Part shown: positions 4,536-11,483 of the stretch, piece after piece | Layout of the letters: every line of letters begins with the position of its first letter | Numbering within the stretch: the first letter of the stretch is position 1 | Source: an uncultured Candidatus Saccharibacteria bacterium | GTDB lineage: Bacteria > Patescibacteriota > Saccharimonadia > Saccharimonadales > Saccharimonadaceae | DNA: 20,211 bases | Reading direction: 5' to 3' | Assembly (NCBI GenBank): GCA_946185175.1 | Contig: CAMHIH010000005.1 | Span: 1 to 20,211, forward strand | Program-made: the position numbers and the translations under genes | Notes under the pieces: generated by a model | The model's input: only the letters and a program-made list of their open reading frames with translations | The model's database searches: none | What the model was told of the DNA's origin: nothing

Positions 4536-4973
4536 TTATTCGGGGCGACCGGGACTGGGCCAATGATGGTCGCAGAGGGGGCAATGATAATCGCCTTTAT
4601 TATCTTGATAACCAGTAATATTGCAATTTGGGCAAAGTGATGCGGTATAGAGGTAGTCGCGGTAGCTATCGAGATGGTCTTGGGCAAAATCTTCGTCCCA
4701 TTTGATGTGGTATTTGCGACAGAGGCGACGTGCTTGCTCCCAGGCAAGAGATTCAATCTTGAGTAGCTCAATATCCGACTCGAAATCAGTTTCTTTAGTG
4801 AGATAGTGGCCGACTTCGTGCAATACGAGAAGTGGCGCGGACTTTTTGGTGTAGAGAACCGTATGCGGTGGATGAAAAGTGTCGCGTGGTCCGAGCTCGA
4901 AAACCAGCTCTGGATAATCTATCTTAAGTTTAACGACGAGTTTGTTTGATCCTGGCATAGTAGTAGCATCCAT
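4536..4973 (-). CDS. Zinc metallopeptidase-like protein with C-terminal zinc ribbon (145 aa)
   Basis: The motif LHEVGHYLT (residues 51-59) is an HExxH zinc-binding helix in the form HEVGH. The following helix ESLAWEQARRL offers Glu74 as a possible third ligand, as in gluzincin/ImmA-like (M78) enzymes. The C-terminus carries two knuckles, CPNC (114-117) and CPLC (131-134), forming a zinc ribbon. No signal peptide or membrane segment is seen, so a cytoplasmic peptidase or a regulator with a peptidase-like domain is most likely. It overlaps the end of the upstream ROK gene by 44 nt. A second ATG at 4958 would shorten the overlap, and neither start has a clear Shine-Dalgarno. SprT-like proteases also combine HExxH with a zinc ribbon and are an alternative. 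Confidence 0.72.
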   Translation of the reverse strand: MDATTMPGSNKLVVKLKIDYPELVFELGPRDTFHPPHTVLYTKKSAPLLVLHEVGHYLTKETDFESDIELLKIESLAWEQARRLCRKYHIKWDEDFAQDHLDSYRDYLYTASLCPNCNITGYQDNKGDYHCPLCDHHWPSPGRPE

Positions 4974-5733
4974 AAATAACAGAGTAGCTGCCGTACTTTG
5001 CCACCATCAAGCGCGGGCGAGCAATCTTATTAGGGAGTTCACGGTCGAGGGATTTTTTGAGTTGGGTGCGATAGGTATTAAGGGCGAGGCCGAGCGGGCC
5101 GCCGAAAATAATGCGATCTGGCTTAATAGAAGTCGTGAGTGGGACAATGCCGAGTAGCATGCGATTAACGATGTTTTGCCAATCGGCTGCGTCGGTAATT
5201 TCAGTCACGAGTTTGCCGTATTTTTTGTTGATGGCACTGGCGGCGGCTAAATCTTCCCATTCGGCCTTTTTGCCGAGATAAACATATTCGTTGTGACCGG
5301 GTTCGAAATCTTGGAAACGTTTAAGAATGTATCCATTTTCGATGACGCCGCCTCCGATACCGGTAGAGAATGTAAAGTAGAGGCTGCGGCCAGTGCAGTT
5401 GCGCGCCTCGGCGAGAGCGGCCAGGTTGGCGTCATTTTCGATGTAAACGGGTTTTTGAAAATCTTGATTAAGTAGTTGGGCGAGGTCAAAATCGCGCCAA
5501 GATAGGTTGCCAAGATAGATGGCCTTATTTTTCTTGACGATACCTGGCATGGCGACAGATATGACGTCAACGCAGGACATAACGAAGTTGACCTTAATTT
5601 GTTGACGTAGGACAGAATAGAATTTAGTTTGATTATCGATAGTGGGAAATTTGATGGAATGCAAGAGCTTGCCGTTTTGATCAAGCAGGGCAAGTAGAGT
5701 TTTTGTCCCACCGATGTCCACACACAAATACAT
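4930..5733 (-). CDS. ROK-family sugar kinase-like protein (267 aa)
   Basis: An actin-fold ATPase of the ROK family. The N-terminal phosphate loop DIGGTKT is at 6-12, END with the likely catalytic Asp101 at 99-101, STGIGGG (123-129) forms the second phosphate loop, and a GGPLG motif follows near 211. The family's sugar-contact GExGH appears as FEPGH (143-147). The usual CxCGxxGC zinc site is missing, although the E-x-x-x-A-x-S segment after it (WEDLAAASA) is kept; such zinc-less members exist. Glucokinase or N-acetylhexosamine kinase activity is likely, with the exact sugar unknown. The start is the ATG six bases after a TATAAT box, giving a leaderless transcript; a further 10 codons upstream would overlap that promoter. 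Confidence 0.85.
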   Translation of the reverse strand: MYLCVDIGGTKTLLALLDQNGKLLHSIKFPTIDNQTKFYSVLRQQIKVNFVMSCVDVISVAMPGIVKKNKAIYLGNLSWRDFDLAQLLNQDFQKPVYIENDANLAALAEARNCTGRSLYFTFSTGIGGGVIENGYILKRFQDFEPGHNEYVYLGKKAEWEDLAAASAINKKYGKLVTEITDAADWQNIVNRMLLGIVPLTTSIKPDRIIFGGPLGLALNTYRTQLKKSLDRELPNKIARPRLMVAKYGSYSVIYGCYYYARIKQTRR

Positions 5734-5739
5734 ACTACT

Positions 5740-5745
5740 ATTATA
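5740..5745 (-). promoter_or_regulatory. -10 box of the ROK gene, leaderless
   Basis: TATAAT on the minus strand. The predicted start is 5733, exactly the first base of the start codon. No convincing -35 is seen. Confidence 0.6.
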
Positions 5746-5796
5746 ACCCAGATAACCGCCCAAATGTATTATCGGTCATTTATGAGGTGCTTATGC

Positions 5797-5825
5797 TTGG
5801 GAATAGGGGGAATTGGTGGTATAAT
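5797..5825 (+). promoter_or_regulatory. Promoter of the surface-protein gene
   Basis: TTGGGA (5797-5802), a 17-nt spacer, TATAAT (5820-5825) with an upstream TGg. The predicted start is about 5832. AGGGAG (5838-5843) sits seven bases before the ATG. Confidence 0.75.
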
Positions 5826-5850
5826 TTAGGCAATTTTAGGGAGAAGAGAA

Positions 5851-6381
5851 ATGGACACCAATACGAAGTATAGGCGCTGGGGCTGGGGAGCAGTAATCGG
5901 GTTGATTGCAATTATCTTGATTGCCGGTCTCGTAATCGCCTTAACGATGAACAAAAAACCAAGTAACACTGAAGCAGAATTAGCCAATGACGGTGCCAAT
6001 GGTGAAATTGTAGCCGTCGATAGCGGCGAAAACACCAACAATAGTAGTGCAAATAGCAATAGCTCAAAGAGCGAAGAAAAATCGGAAGAAAAATCTGAAG
6101 ATAAATCATCTTCCGAAAAGAAGGATGAATCATCGAGCTCAAGCAGTGATGAAAAGAATTCACACAGTGGTAGCTCGGCAAATGGCGGTGCAACTAGCGG
6201 CGGCAATAGCAACGGTGGTTCAAACGGTAGCAGTGCAGCAAATGGTAGCTCGAGCGCCGATGCTAGCCAAATGCCAAAGACTGGTCCAGTTGACGCAACA
6301 ATCGCAATTCTCGGTATGGCAGCGACGGCTTATTTGTTAAGCTTGAATGCGGCTTGGGCAAAAGAGAAAGTTCGCAAATAG
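5851..6381 (+). CDS. Ser/Asn-rich surface protein with MPKTG sorting signal (176 aa)
   Basis: A short cytoplasmic N-terminus (DTNTKYRR) is followed by a hydrophobic segment at about 12-33 that can act as signal or anchor. A low-complexity spacer of about 100 residues follows, dominated by Ser, Asn, Glu, Lys and Gly (SEEKSEEKSEDKSSSEKKDESSSS, then Gly/Asn/Ser-rich). At the C-terminus is MPKTG (141-145), a hydrophobic stretch IAILGMAATAYLLSLNAAWA and a basic end KEKVRK: a classical sortase sorting-signal arrangement with Met in place of Leu in LPxTG. No folded ectodomain is visible, so it may be a cell-surface stalk or spacer. No sortase gene lies in the window. Confidence 0.75.
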   Translation: MDTNTKYRRWGWGAVIGLIAIILIAGLVIALTMNKKPSNTEAELANDGANGEIVAVDSGENTNNSSANSNSSKSEEKSEEKSEDKSSSEKKDESSSSSSDEKNSHSGSSANGGATSGGNSNGGSNGSSAANGSSSADASQMPKTGPVDATIAILGMAATAYLLSLNAAWAKEKVRK

Positions 6382-6388
6382 CTTTTGC

Positions 6389-6417
6389 TTTACTAGATAA
6401 GCGTTTTAAGGTAGAAT
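6389..6417 (+). promoter_or_regulatory. Probable rpsA promoter overlapping a terminator
   Basis: TTTACT (6389-6394), a 17-nt spacer, then TAGAAT (6412-6417). The -10 lies at the foot of the upstream gene's terminator stem. The predicted start near 6424 falls in its loop, so transcripts begun here cannot form that hairpin. The resulting leader is about 75 nt. Confidence 0.5.
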
Positions 6418-6449
6418 AGTGAGTAGTGGGGGATGCTCACTATTTTTTG
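6415..6449 (+). terminator. Terminator of the surface-protein gene
   Basis: AATAGTGAG (6415-6423) pairs with CTCACTATT (6436-6444) around a 12-nt loop, followed by a T run. Confidence 0.72.
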
Positions 6450-6498
6450 TAGGTACGAAGAATAATGAGCATTCCCGACGGAAGGAAAAATATAATCA

Positions 6499-7566
6499 AT
6501 GGCTACAAAAGCTAAAGTAACTATGGATGAACTCCTCGCTGCAGAGGAAAGCAATCCAATTGTCCTTGGTGACACGATTGACGGCGTCGTTATGTCCGTA
6601 AAAAAGCACGAGATCTTGATTGATCTCGGTGCACGCGGTGTTGGTCTTGTACCACGTCGCGAGGTGGCATTTGGCCGCCAGTTGAAGGAAGGCGACAAAG
6701 TCTCCGCTTCGGTAGTTGATACTGAAATGGACGATGGTATGGTTTTGCTTTCACTTCGCAAAGCTGTTAAAGAAAAAGGTTGGGACGAAATTTCTGCCAA
6801 GCTCGAAGCTGGTGAAATTATCGAGGTTCAACCATTCGACGCAAACCGCGGTGGTTTGCTCGTAGAATACGAAGGTATTCGTGGCTTCTTGCCAGTTTCA
6901 CAACTTTCAGCAGAACACTATCCACGCGTGGGTGGTTCTGATAAGGACGAAATCTTGCAACGCCTCAATACGCTCGTTGGTCAAACAATCCGTGTTCGCA
7001 TTCTTGACGCTGATCGCAAGACGAACAAATTGATTCTTTCCGAGAAGGAAGCAATCAAGGATGGTCTCGCAGAACGCTTCGCTCAGCTCTCTGTTGGCGA
7101 CGTAGTGAAGGGTGTAGTGACCGGTGTAGTAGACTTCGGTATTTTCGTCAATGTAGACGGTATTGAAGGTCTCGTTCACATTTCCGAGATTTCTTGGGAA
7201 CGTGTTAATAGTCCAGCCGATTACGTAAAGGTTGGCGAAACTGTAGAGGCAAAGATTATTGCCATCGACAAAGACCGCTTAAGCCTCTCGATGAAGCAAC
7301 TTCAAGAAGATCCATGGCTTTCTGAGATTGCCAACTTCAAGAAGGGTGACAAAGTTGAAGGTACGATTACTCGTATCACTCCATTTGGTGCATTCGTTCA
7401 GATTTCACCAGCCGTGGAGGCTTTGGTTCATGTTTCTGAGCTTGGTGAAGGCAGCGATGTTGATCCAGAGAAGATCTTTACGCTTAATGAGCGCAAAGAA
7501 TTCAAAATCCTCGACATCGATAAAGAAGGTCGCAAGATTTCTTTGAGCTTTACTGATAAAAAATAA
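6499..7566 (+). CDS. rpsA: 30S ribosomal protein S1, four-domain form
   Basis: Four S1 RNA-binding domains lie at about residues 21-88, 102-183, 198-267 and 282-353. Domains 3 and 4 show the classic GxVTxVxxFGIFVxVDGIEGLVHISEIS and GTITRITPFGAFVQI...ALVHVSEL patterns. E. coli S1 has six domains; four-domain versions are usual in Firmicutes, Actinobacteria and CPR. S1 helps the 30S subunit bind mRNA, which matters here because many genes seem to lack a leader. The first ATG has GGAAGGA 12 bases upstream, a long spacing. A second in-frame ATG at 6523 (MDELLAAEE) is a possible start. A TATAAT at 6491-6496 lies too close to serve the first ATG. Confidence 0.93.
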   Translation: MATKAKVTMDELLAAEESNPIVLGDTIDGVVMSVKKHEILIDLGARGVGLVPRREVAFGRQLKEGDKVSASVVDTEMDDGMVLLSLRKAVKEKGWDEISAKLEAGEIIEVQPFDANRGGLLVEYEGIRGFLPVSQLSAEHYPRVGGSDKDEILQRLNTLVGQTIRVRILDADRKTNKLILSEKEAIKDGLAERFAQLSVGDVVKGVVTGVVDFGIFVNVDGIEGLVHISEISWERVNSPADYVKVGETVEAKIIAIDKDRLSLSMKQLQEDPWLSEIANFKKGDKVEGTITRITPFGAFVQISPAVEALVHVSELGEGSDVDPEKIFTLNERKEFKILDIDKEGRKISLSFTDKK

Positions 7567-7588
7567 TCAGTAAAACGCACTATAAAAG

Positions 7589-7618
7589 TATCCCATCCGC
7601 AGTGGTGGGATATTTTTT
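7589..7618 (+). terminator. Terminator of rpsA
   Basis: TATCCCA (7589-7595) pairs with TGGGATA (7606-7612) with an inner CC/GG pair, followed by six T residues. The next gene's -10 box begins at 7623. Confidence 0.87.
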
Positions 7619-7622
7619 GATG

Positions 7623-7628
7623 TAAAAT
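7623..7628 (+). promoter_or_regulatory. -10 box of the 872-aa protein gene
   Basis: TAAAAT, preceded by TG. Its last two bases are part of an in-frame ATG at 7627, which therefore lies upstream of the predicted start (about 7635). The ATG at 7639 is then the first in the transcript. Confidence 0.55.
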
Positions 7629-7638
7629 GGATATAAGT

Positions 7639-10257
7639 ATGGCGCGCGAAGTGGTAGGTAATAATAGTGAGCAGAGTGGCGAGAATGCCTCGTCTGAACA
7701 TCATTCGGCGTGGGATAGCTTAGCTGAGGATGTTCCGTTTGCTGGCGGACATGATGTGAATATGCCGGTGGCAATGGAGGGGGCAGAAACGCCAGATGAA
7801 CCAGAAACGCCAGATAAACCAGAGACACCTGACGAACCTGAAATACCGGCTTTTGATTTTGATGCCTGGAAAGATGAGGAAACGAAAGAAGATATTGACT
7901 TAGCGGGGACGACAGAAATCGCCGACACGGACGCTATGGCATTTTCCACTCCCGAGATGGTTGACGTAAATGGCGATAGCAGTGTAGGTGAGGTGGAACC
8001 GCAACCGCAATTGCACGAATTTGGCGCTTTTCGTTTGAGTGATGACGAGCTTGGGGCAAGCAAAGTCGCAGTTAGTAAAGTGAAGCGTCGACCGTTTTTT
8101 GATATTAAAGGACGTAAAGCGGATAAAGATGAATTGGATTTGCTGTTTAGCTATTATGGCACGATGGACAGCAGTGTTGATAGCAGACTGACGCCCTCAG
8201 TAGCAGGGGAATTGGTGCATGTGCTGGAATCTGGCAAAGACTCTGAATTGGAAGGTATTCACTCTTCAGCTCTTGTACAATTATTTGAAAAATTACCGCT
8301 TGATGATCAGCAACGGATAGCAAAGTCAAAAAATGGCGCAAAACTCTTGGCAATCATGTCTAGAGAAGGCGGTATATATGACCGATCGGCTGATGGTGCG
8401 ATTTTGAAAATCGCGGCGGGTTTGACGGCTAGATTTGGGGAACATGCGCCGAATCAGAAGGAACGAGCTATCTTACAGGATTTTGGTAAAGTAGGACCGT
8501 CGACTTATGCGGCAAGAGAAAAAAGTTTGTTCTTTAATAATACGGAACGAGCAAACCGGAGTGCTTTCTTTGACGCGCTGACCCGATGTGGGGTAAAGAA
8601 ATTTGACGCTGCATTAACTGTATTAGATGAGGAATCGATTCTTGATCGCGTAGAGGAATTAACCGATGGACAAGAGGATACTCTAACGATTGGTCATGCT
8701 GTAGTTTTACAACAACGCGCCTGGGATGCGACGGGTGAGGCAAAAACGAAGTGTTTTGATGCATATAGTAAAGTTTTTGGCGGTAAAAGTATGGATGCTC
8801 TTAAAACCATGCTCGAGTCTAATTTTAGCTCTCAATTTAGGAATCGCTCTGAGATTTTTGCAATTAATGACGAGACGGCTGATGGCATGCTGAGTATTAT
8901 TCATCAGGCTATGGGCGTGGGGCAAGAATTGGGAATTGGTGCTAATAGATTGGCGGAGGTAGTAGCGATAGAAGGCGGTGGTCCGATTTTACAGAAAATT
9001 ACAGAGGCTTGGCCGATTGAGGATGAAACAAGGAAAAAGAACATCAAGCAATATTTATTAGAGAAAGAGCATATCGACCAAGAATATGGTATAGGGGTTG
9101 AAGACCTTGAGACTTTTGACAATATGCGAGGGCTTTATCTAAAGGGTGCTAGAGCGCGTTTGGAACGAGGTGACTATGCTGGAGCTCGTAAGAATATTTG
9201 CGAATATGCTTATGGCGTGAGATTTGGTACTGTGATGCGAAATCTTGTAGCAATGGGCGTGGTAAGCGTTGATGAAAGTGGTGTAAGAAGCGCAGGTAAA
9301 ATTGAAGAATATTATGAGGGTGGCGGCAGTACTGGAGAGAAAGTACAAGTTGGCAATCTTAAGCGTTTGCGCGAGGTTGGTAAGTTGTCTGCCGCTGAAG
9401 AGGCACTGGTGCTTGATGCGATTGCCTTAGCGCGAATGCCTGGTAAAAAATTAGGCGACAGGCTGGATCTCTATGAAGCTGGTAGTGGCTCAGTGGATTT
9501 AGGTTTAGGTGATCTTCTGATGAAAACGAGAGAGAAATATTCACGCGTAATGACACGTGAAATTGAGGCGCAGTCGCAAGAAGGATTGCAAGGAGCGAGA
9601 TTGATTGATGAGATTGAATGTGCTGATCCGAAGGATAGCAGCAAAACTGTAAAGGTTCCAGTAATGAAAATGGAGGGCGATAGGTTTATTCTGGCGGTAC
9701 ATAAGCTGGGTGCTTTTTATTCGGGAGGTAAGGACCTTGATGTCCCAGAAAATTGGAACACGCGTAATCCAACTAAATTCCGCCCAGATGGACATCCGGC
9801 AGGATATATATCGACAAGTATGATAAGCGAGAAGATATTGGGCGTTACTAGTATTGACGAAGATGATCCAGACGAAATCTTTTATGCATTTGCGGAGTTA
9901 GGGGATGGGCCGGTGGCGCAATTTGCGGCTGAATATGATCTTTATACGGAGCCAGAAGAGGTTGGTCAAGGTAGTAATGAGTATGTAATTAACTCTAGCA
10001 TGCAAGACTTTTTCTATGAAGACCCACGCGAGGTACCAGACCGAGTATTGAAGAGACATGGCTCTTATAGCGAAGTGGTACTTGATCGCTATGGCGGTGA
10101 CCCCAATGTGCATGATGGCAGGCTACAGCCGAGTCACCTGGTAGTGTTTGCGGGCGATGAATCTAGCATTGGCGAACGCGTAAAGAAGCATGCAGCGTAC
10201 TTCGGTGTACCGATTTTGTTAATTGATCCTAAGAAATATGGAAGGAGGAAAAAATAG
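7639..10257 (+). CDS. Large protein of unknown function (872 aa)
   Basis: No signal peptide and no membrane segment. Residues 1 to about 145 are acidic and low in order, with a TPDEPE/TPDKPE/TPDEPE tandem repeat around 51-68. The middle part, about 150-640, is mostly helical and Ala/Leu/Glu/Lys-rich. The last 220 residues look like an alpha/beta domain: GYISTSMISEKILG, then EIFYAFAELGDGPVAQFAAEYDLY, SYSEVVLDRYGG, LQPSHLVVFAG and FGVPILLIDPKKYG, ending in the basic tail GRRKK. This C-terminal pattern (STSxIS...YxEVVLxR...PxxxVxF...GxPIxxID) reminds me of an unnamed domain in large proteins of gut Firmicutes and CPR bacteria, recalled from memory only. It forms a two-gene unit with the next gene at zero spacing. 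A secreted effector is one possibility, unproven. Confidence 0.8.
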   Translation: MAREVVGNNSEQSGENASSEHHSAWDSLAEDVPFAGGHDVNMPVAMEGAETPDEPETPDKPETPDEPEIPAFDFDAWKDEETKEDIDLAGTTEIADTDAMAFSTPEMVDVNGDSSVGEVEPQPQLHEFGAFRLSDDELGASKVAVSKVKRRPFFDIKGRKADKDELDLLFSYYGTMDSSVDSRLTPSVAGELVHVLESGKDSELEGIHSSALVQLFEKLPLDDQQRIAKSKNGAKLLAIMSREGGIYDRSADGAILKIAAGLTARFGEHAPNQKERAILQDFGKVGPSTYAAREKSLFFNNTERANRSAFFDALTRCGVKKFDAALTVLDEESILDRVEELTDGQEDTLTIGHAVVLQQRAWDATGEAKTKCFDAYSKVFGGKSMDALKTMLESNFSSQFRNRSEIFAINDETADGMLSIIHQAMGVGQELGIGANRLAEVVAIEGGGPILQKITEAWPIEDETRKKNIKQYLLEKEHIDQEYGIGVEDLETFDNMRGLYLKGARARLERGDYAGARKNICEYAYGVRFGTVMRNLVAMGVVSVDESGVRSAGKIEEYYEGGGSTGEKVQVGNLKRLREVGKLSAAEEALVLDAIALARMPGKKLGDRLDLYEAGSGSVDLGLGDLLMKTREKYSRVMTREIEAQSQEGLQGARLIDEIECADPKDSSKTVKVPVMKMEGDRFILAVHKLGAFYSGGKDLDVPENWNTRNPTKFRPDGHPAGYISTSMISEKILGVTSIDEDDPDEIFYAFAELGDGPVAQFAAEYDLYTEPEEVGQGSNEYVINSSMQDFFYEDPREVPDRVLKRHGSYSEVVLDRYGGDPNVHDGRLQPSHLVVFAGDESSIGERVKKHAAYFGVPILLIDPKKYGRRKK

Positions 10258-10542
10258 ATGAGCGAAAAAATTAATTCTTATATGCCGGCTGAGGGTAATA
10301 ACGATTTTTATAATGATGGATATGAAAATAAAGCAAAAGATTACGAGGATACGTTAATGGACGATAAAACGCGGGAGACGCTTAAGAATTCATTGCGCCA
10401 AATTTTGGAGCAACGTAAAGATGATGCTGATAATGTGATGGGTGATGAATATTATGATGAGGTGGCGGCAACCCTATCGCAAATGGAGCGTGAGGATAGT
10501 GAGCCGCAGCCGAATTTGGACGAAGGGGCGTACGAACGATAG
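10258..10542 (+). CDS. Acidic partner of the 872-aa protein, unknown (94 aa)
   Basis: The ATG follows the upstream stop codon with no gap, and GGAGG lies about nine bases before it, inside the end of the upstream gene, so translation is surely coupled. The product is very acidic: MSEKINSYMPAEGNNDFYNDGYENKAKDYEDTLMDD, then a charged helix (ETLKNSLRQILEQRKDDADNVM), then EYYDEVAATLSQMERED, and a short disordered tail. There are no Cys, no signal peptide and no membrane helix. Size, acidity and gene order fit a dedicated chaperone, inhibitor or immunity-like partner of the 872-aa protein, but there is no direct evidence for any of these. A strong terminator follows 15 nt later. Confidence 0.8.
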   Translation: MSEKINSYMPAEGNNDFYNDGYENKAKDYEDTLMDDKTRETLKNSLRQILEQRKDDADNVMGDEYYDEVAATLSQMEREDSEPQPNLDEGAYER

Positions 10543-10556
10543 AATACGCCGTTTTG

Positions 10557-10586
10557 AAAAAGCGCCCTCCGGAGGGGGCGCTTTTT
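10557..10586. terminator. Bidirectional terminator
   Basis: AAAAAGCGCCC pairs with GGGCGCTTTTT around a CTCCGGAGG centre. It is GC-rich with A and T flanks, shared by the converging 94-aa and BI-1-like genes. Confidence 0.92.
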
Positions 10587-10597
10587 AGTGGAGGATA

Positions 10598-11269
10598 CTA
10601 TTTGCTACTTTTGCTTCTGGACGATGCGCTGACGAGACGTAAAAAGATATTGATAATATCGAGATACAGGCCTGTGCAGGAATCGATGGCATTGTCGAGT
10701 GAACGGTATTTTCTTTGTGCCTCAACCCAATCGTAGCCGATATAGCAGCAGAACAACGCCACTACGAGATAGTCCCAGATTGACGGCATGTAATAGCGGA
10801 AAAAGATAATTGCCACTAATTCGACTATTATGACGGTCGTAAGGCAGGCGAACAGGACGCGGCCGAGTCCGGCAAAAAAGTTGGGCCAAATATAGCTTGC
10901 CATAAGCATGATTGTCACGAGAATAGCGGTAACTAAAGCAGCGTGGGCGATAGTCGAGGCTTCGATTCTGTCAATTCCTACGGCAAGGATGGCGCCGCAG
11001 GGAATAACTACTAGTAGATAGCCGATGAAGCTGATAAGTGGATTGTCGCTGATGAAGCTCATTAGCATGCCAGCGAAGCATACCACGAAATATCCAAATA
11101 TCAGTGGAAGGATGGGTAGGGTTACGAGGCAGCCGGCGAAAAAGTGGACAGTGACAGCATTAATAATGAAACCGATGAGGAGTACGACACCTATAATGGT
11201 GTTGTAGATGGGAACTGATAGTTCCCTCGCCGCGCCCATATGAGCGCCGTAGTTTTCTGACGTGTGCAT
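10598..11269 (-). CDS. Bax inhibitor-1 / YccA family membrane protein (223 aa)
   Basis: The product is almost wholly hydrophobic, with six clear membrane helices beginning with YNTIIGVVLLIGFIINAVTVHF and a seventh short C-terminal segment. The end GYDWVEAQRKY...ALDSCTGLYLDIINIFLRLV-like sequence (here SLDNAIDSCTGLYLDIINIFLRLV) matches the BI-1 family signature, in which a conserved aspartate and the LYLDxINxFL motif are typical. Bacterial homologues (YccA, YbhL, BsYetJ) include a pH-gated calcium leak channel and a regulator of FtsH. The start is the ATG with AAGGAGG five bases upstream. A longer reading frame to 11371 would run over the promoter. The leader is about 67 nt. It diverges from infB. 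Confidence 0.88.
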   Translation of the reverse strand: MHTSENYGAHMGAARELSVPIYNTIIGVVLLIGFIINAVTVHFFAGCLVTLPILPLIFGYFVVCFAGMLMSFISDNPLISFIGYLLVVIPCGAILAVGIDRIEASTIAHAALVTAILVTIMLMASYIWPNFFAGLGRVLFACLTTVIIVELVAIIFFRYYMPSIWDYLVVALFCCYIGYDWVEAQRKYRSLDNAIDSCTGLYLDIINIFLRLVSASSRSKSSK

Positions 11270-11342
11270 AATAACCTCCTTGTAATGTGCGTCGTCATCA
11301 ACGAGTAAGGCCGGCAAAAAAGTGGTTTTTGTCGGTTTAGTT

Positions 11343-11371
11343 ATTTTACGCCATTTTATAGAGTTGTTCAA
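11343..11371 (-). promoter_or_regulatory. Promoter of the BI-1-like gene
   Basis: On the minus strand: TTGAAC (11371-11366), a 17-nt spacer, TAAAAT (11348-11343). Predicted start about 11336. Confidence 0.72.
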
Positions 11372-11391
11372 GAGGTGGACTATTGCGATTT

Positions 11392-11420
11392 TTGCTATTT
11401 AGTCTCAGATGTGGTAGAAT
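11392..11420 (+). promoter_or_regulatory. Promoter of infB
   Basis: TTGCTA (11392-11397), a 17-nt spacer, TAGAAT (11415-11420) with TGg upstream. Predicted start about 11427, giving a 57-nt leader. Confidence 0.75.
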
Positions 11421-11483
11421 TAAGGGAGTTTTTGCGTATTTTTTATACGTTTCTGTATCATCTAAGAAGAAAGGAGCTAGAAA

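Noticed and set aside
6491..6496. TATAAT immediately before the rpsA ATG as its promoter
   Set aside because: Transcription would begin after the ATG at 6499. It could only serve the second ATG at 6523, for which there is no other support; the box at 6412 explains the data better.
7773..7850. Short tandem DNA repeats, considered as a CRISPR-like array
   Set aside because: The units are in frame, encode TPDEPE/TPDKPE, are contiguous without spacers, and lie inside a clear gene.
7701..8063. 120-codon Ser-rich minus-strand frame
   Set aside because: Antisense of the acidic, repeat-bearing N-terminus of the 872-aa protein; Ser/Gly repeats are the complement of the TPDEPE coding repeats.
10554..10736. 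60-codon plus-strand frame after the 94-aa gene
   Set aside because: It begins inside the bidirectional terminator and is antisense to the BI-1-like gene.
11270..11371. 34-residue extension of the BI-1-like protein
   Set aside because: The region contains a TTGAAC-17-TAAAAT promoter, and the AAGGAGG site points to the ATG at 11269.
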